DNA of 64,000 nt from Blautia hominis (lineage in GTDB: Bacteria; Bacillota; Clostridia; Lachnospirales; Lachnospiraceae): contig NQOF01000005.1 in NCBI GenBank assembly GCA_002270465.1, forward strand, positions 124,001 to 188,000, read 5' to 3'. The number at the start of each line of letters is the position of its first letter. The first letter of the stretch is position 1. Shown piece by piece: positions 62,763 through 64,000 of this stretch. The position numbers were made by a program, and so were the translations under genes. Below the pieces are notes generated by a model, which was given only the letters and a program-made list of their open reading frames with translations, was not told where the DNA came from and made no database searches.

Positions 62763-62831
62763 TTGACCATCAAATTTACCGGACAAATGACCGAGATTGT
62801 CCATTGAAAATTTGACGGACAGATGTATACT
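62763..62831. promoter_or_regulatory. Divergent control region of the TetR gene and MMPL operon
   Basis: Two related blocks, TTGACCATCAAATTTACCGG (62763-62782) with GGACAAATG after it, and TTGTCCATTGAAAATTTGAC (62797-62816) with GGACAGATG after it, repeat 34 bp apart. GGACAA (62781-62786) and TTGTCC (62797-62802) form an inverted pair. TTGAAA (62804-62809) and TATACT (62826-62831) with 16-bp spacing make a promoter for the TetR gene. The repeats overlap it, suggesting autorepression. Confidence 0.55.
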
Positions 62832-62851
62832 TTTAAGAAAGGAGGCTGCCT

Positions 62852-63457
62852 ATGAAGCATGCAGAAATTGCCCTGACAACAAAAAAAGCGTTAGCCGCTT
62901 CGCTGAAGAATCAGATGGAAAAAAAGCCGCTGAAAAAAGTAACAGTCAACGATATCATTACGGACTGCAATGTAAATAGAAAGACATTTTATTATCATTT
63001 TGAAGATATTTATGCTTTGCTCAAATGGATGCTGGAACAGGAAGCGGTAGAAGTGGTAAAGCATTTTGATCTGCTGGTGGATTATAGAGACGCCATTTTG
63101 TTTGTGCTTGATTATGTAGAAGCAAACGCACATATTCTTAACTGCGCCTATGACAATATGGGACGAGATGGGATGAAACGGTTTTTTTATACTGACTTTA
63201 TCGGCATTGTAGGGACGCTGATAGACGCCACTGAAAAAGACCTCGGCCTATCTGTTTCCACAGACTTCAGGGAGTTTCTCTGTAATCTATATACCGAAGC
63301 TTTGGCAGGCGTCCTGATCGATTGGGTAAAAGACCGTAAGAAATATGATCGGGAGAAAGTGCTGCAATATCTCTCCTTGATCATACGCACCTCTCTGCCT
63401 GCGGTGTTAACAGAGGCCGCCGAAGCGAAAAAACCATCTGAAGACTATGAAAGATAA
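62852..63457 (+). CDS. TetR/AcrR-family regulator
   Basis: Cytosolic regulator of 201 residues. The N-terminal helix-turn-helix (KKVTVNDIITDCNVNRKTFYYHFEDIY) is followed by a helical ligand domain like that of DhaS/TetR_C_33-type regulators. The ATG follows AGGAGG. It is divergent from the MMPL operon and 16 bases upstream of an amidohydrolase, which it may also control. Confidence 0.9.
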   Translation: MKHAEIALTTKKALAASLKNQMEKKPLKKVTVNDIITDCNVNRKTFYYHFEDIYALLKWMLEQEAVEVVKHFDLLVDYRDAILFVLDYVEANAHILNCAYDNMGRDGMKRFFYTDFIGIVGTLIDATEKDLGLSVSTDFREFLCNLYTEALAGVLIDWVKDRKKYDREKVLQYLSLIIRTSLPAVLTEAAEAKKPSEDYER

Positions 63458-63473
63458 TAAGGAGGAAACATTG

Positions 63474-64000
63474 ATGACAAACGGTTTTATTGATGTTCAT
63501 CACCATATCATTCCGGAGGAATACAAAGCGGCGCTTGCCGAGGCCGGCATCGAAAAATCCGGCGGCTTGTCAATAGGAAGCTGGAGCCCTCAGAAAAGTC
63601 TGGAGCTTATGGATGCTTTGGGTATTGAAAAGGCCTATTGTTCCCTTTCTGAACCTGCACTCTATCCCATCGTGGAAAAAGACCGGGCCTTAGGACGCCA
63701 AAAGGCCCGCATGTTAAATGGATATATGGCAAAGCTATGTGCCAATTACCCGGGTAAATTCGGCGCATTTGCGGTGCTTCCGCTGCCTGACATCGAGGGA
63801 GCCATTGAGGAGGCAATCTATGCCCTTGATGTTTTGAGGCTGGATGGAGTGGGACTGCTGTCAAATTATCGAGATGAGTTTTTGGGCAATCGGATGTTTG
63901 ACCCATTGTTTGACGAGCTGGACAAGAGGCAGGCAGTCCTGTATATTCACCCCAGCATTCCCCTCGACGCCGAGGTATTTAAACGCCCCGAGTATGTACC
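63474..64000 (+). CDS. Amidohydrolase (ACMSD-like), 3' end outside window
   Basis: The first 175 residues of a metal-dependent amidohydrolase/decarboxylase. FIDVHHHIIPEEY supplies the metal-binding HxH, and YIHPS near the end supplies the next His of the ACMSD-like group. LLSNYRDEFLGNRMFDPLFDEL is characteristic of that family. The ATG at 63474 has AGGAGG eight bases upstream; a TTG one codon earlier is less likely. It follows the TetR gene by 16 bases. Confidence 0.88.
   Translation, partial: MTNGFIDVHHHIIPEEYKAALAEAGIEKSGGLSIGSWSPQKSLELMDALGIEKAYCSLSEPALYPIVEKDRALGRQKARMLNGYMAKLCANYPGKFGAFAVLPLPDIEGAIEEAIYALDVLRLDGVGLLSNYRDEFLGNRMFDPLFDELDKRQAVLYIHPSIPLDAEVFKRPEYV

Noticed and set aside
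1-64000. CRISPR arrays, tRNA, rRNA, prophage or integrase genes
   Set aside because: None seen: no regularly spaced repeats, no cloverleaf with CCA-type end noticed, and no phage or integrase motifs in the frames.

Overview
The window reads as a chromosomal segment of a gut-type Clostridia, most likely a Lachnospiraceae (Blautia-like). The reasons are the strong AGGAGG ribosome sites, butyrate kinase, YesM/YesN two-component control of sugar ABC transporters, a cohesin/dockerin pair, a holin-like type I toxin, and medium GC with AT-rich intergenic DNA. This assignment is an inference from gene content; no 16S or tRNA gene was seen. The reading frames are intact apart from the two genes cut by the window edges.

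Layout. 1-9 kb: an ABC importer operon (binding lipoprotein, two permeases, GH2 enzyme) on the minus strand, divergent from a YesM/YesN-type two-component system. A 20-bp-phased direct repeat between them is a likely operator. 9-16.4 kb: an AEC transporter, an Rpn-like PD-(D/E)XK protein, then a minus-strand run of alpha/beta hydrolase, condensation-fold acyltransferase, DUF6320 protein, butyrate kinase and isochorismatase-like hydrolase. 16.5-28.8 kb: a minus-strand operon of a Pot-type ABC importer, two SDR oxidoreductases, a cyclophilin-like DUF3830 protein and a cucumopine-synthase-like helical protein. It is divergent from DhaK/DhaL-type kinase genes, a MATE exporter and two paralogous GntR regulators; matching AT-rich operator-like sites face both ways. 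29-44.5 kb: a DUF305 lipoprotein, then a polysaccharide region with a cell-wall-anchored single-cohesin protein, a 1368-residue multidomain GH43-like enzyme ending in a dockerin, a binding lipoprotein, aldose epimerase, GH35 beta-galactosidase, AraC regulator and a DUF5107-TPR protein. 44.5-58.1 kb: a type I toxin-antitoxin locus, CstA, a Nim-like flavoprotein, Hcp with a ferredoxin and a divergent Crp/Fnr regulator, a KamA-type radical SAM enzyme, two GNAT acetyltransferases, a MerR-TipAS regulator, a GPH-type sugar symporter and a GGDEF-EAL protein. 58.3-64 kb: an MMPL exporter with a secreted repeat-rich partner and a small protein, divergent TetR regulator and an amidohydrolase cut by the window end; this block may be acquired.

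Two things stand out beyond ordinary annotation. First, a family of short non-autonomous inverted-repeat elements (27 to 143 bp, ends GTAAC...GTTAC) lies between genes. Seven copies are bounded by 8-bp direct repeats (four perfect, two or three with one mismatch, one decayed) and an eighth is truncated. They sit at stop codons, ribosome sites and terminators, and one supplies the stop codon of an acetyltransferase. Second, a 31-residue toxin gene too short for usual gene finding lies at 44.6 kb, with a convergent antisense RNA, a strong promoter, a terminator and a ribosome-site-masking hairpin. A split cucumopine-synthase-like pair linked to its own importer and reductases is the best candidate for an undescribed metabolic pathway.
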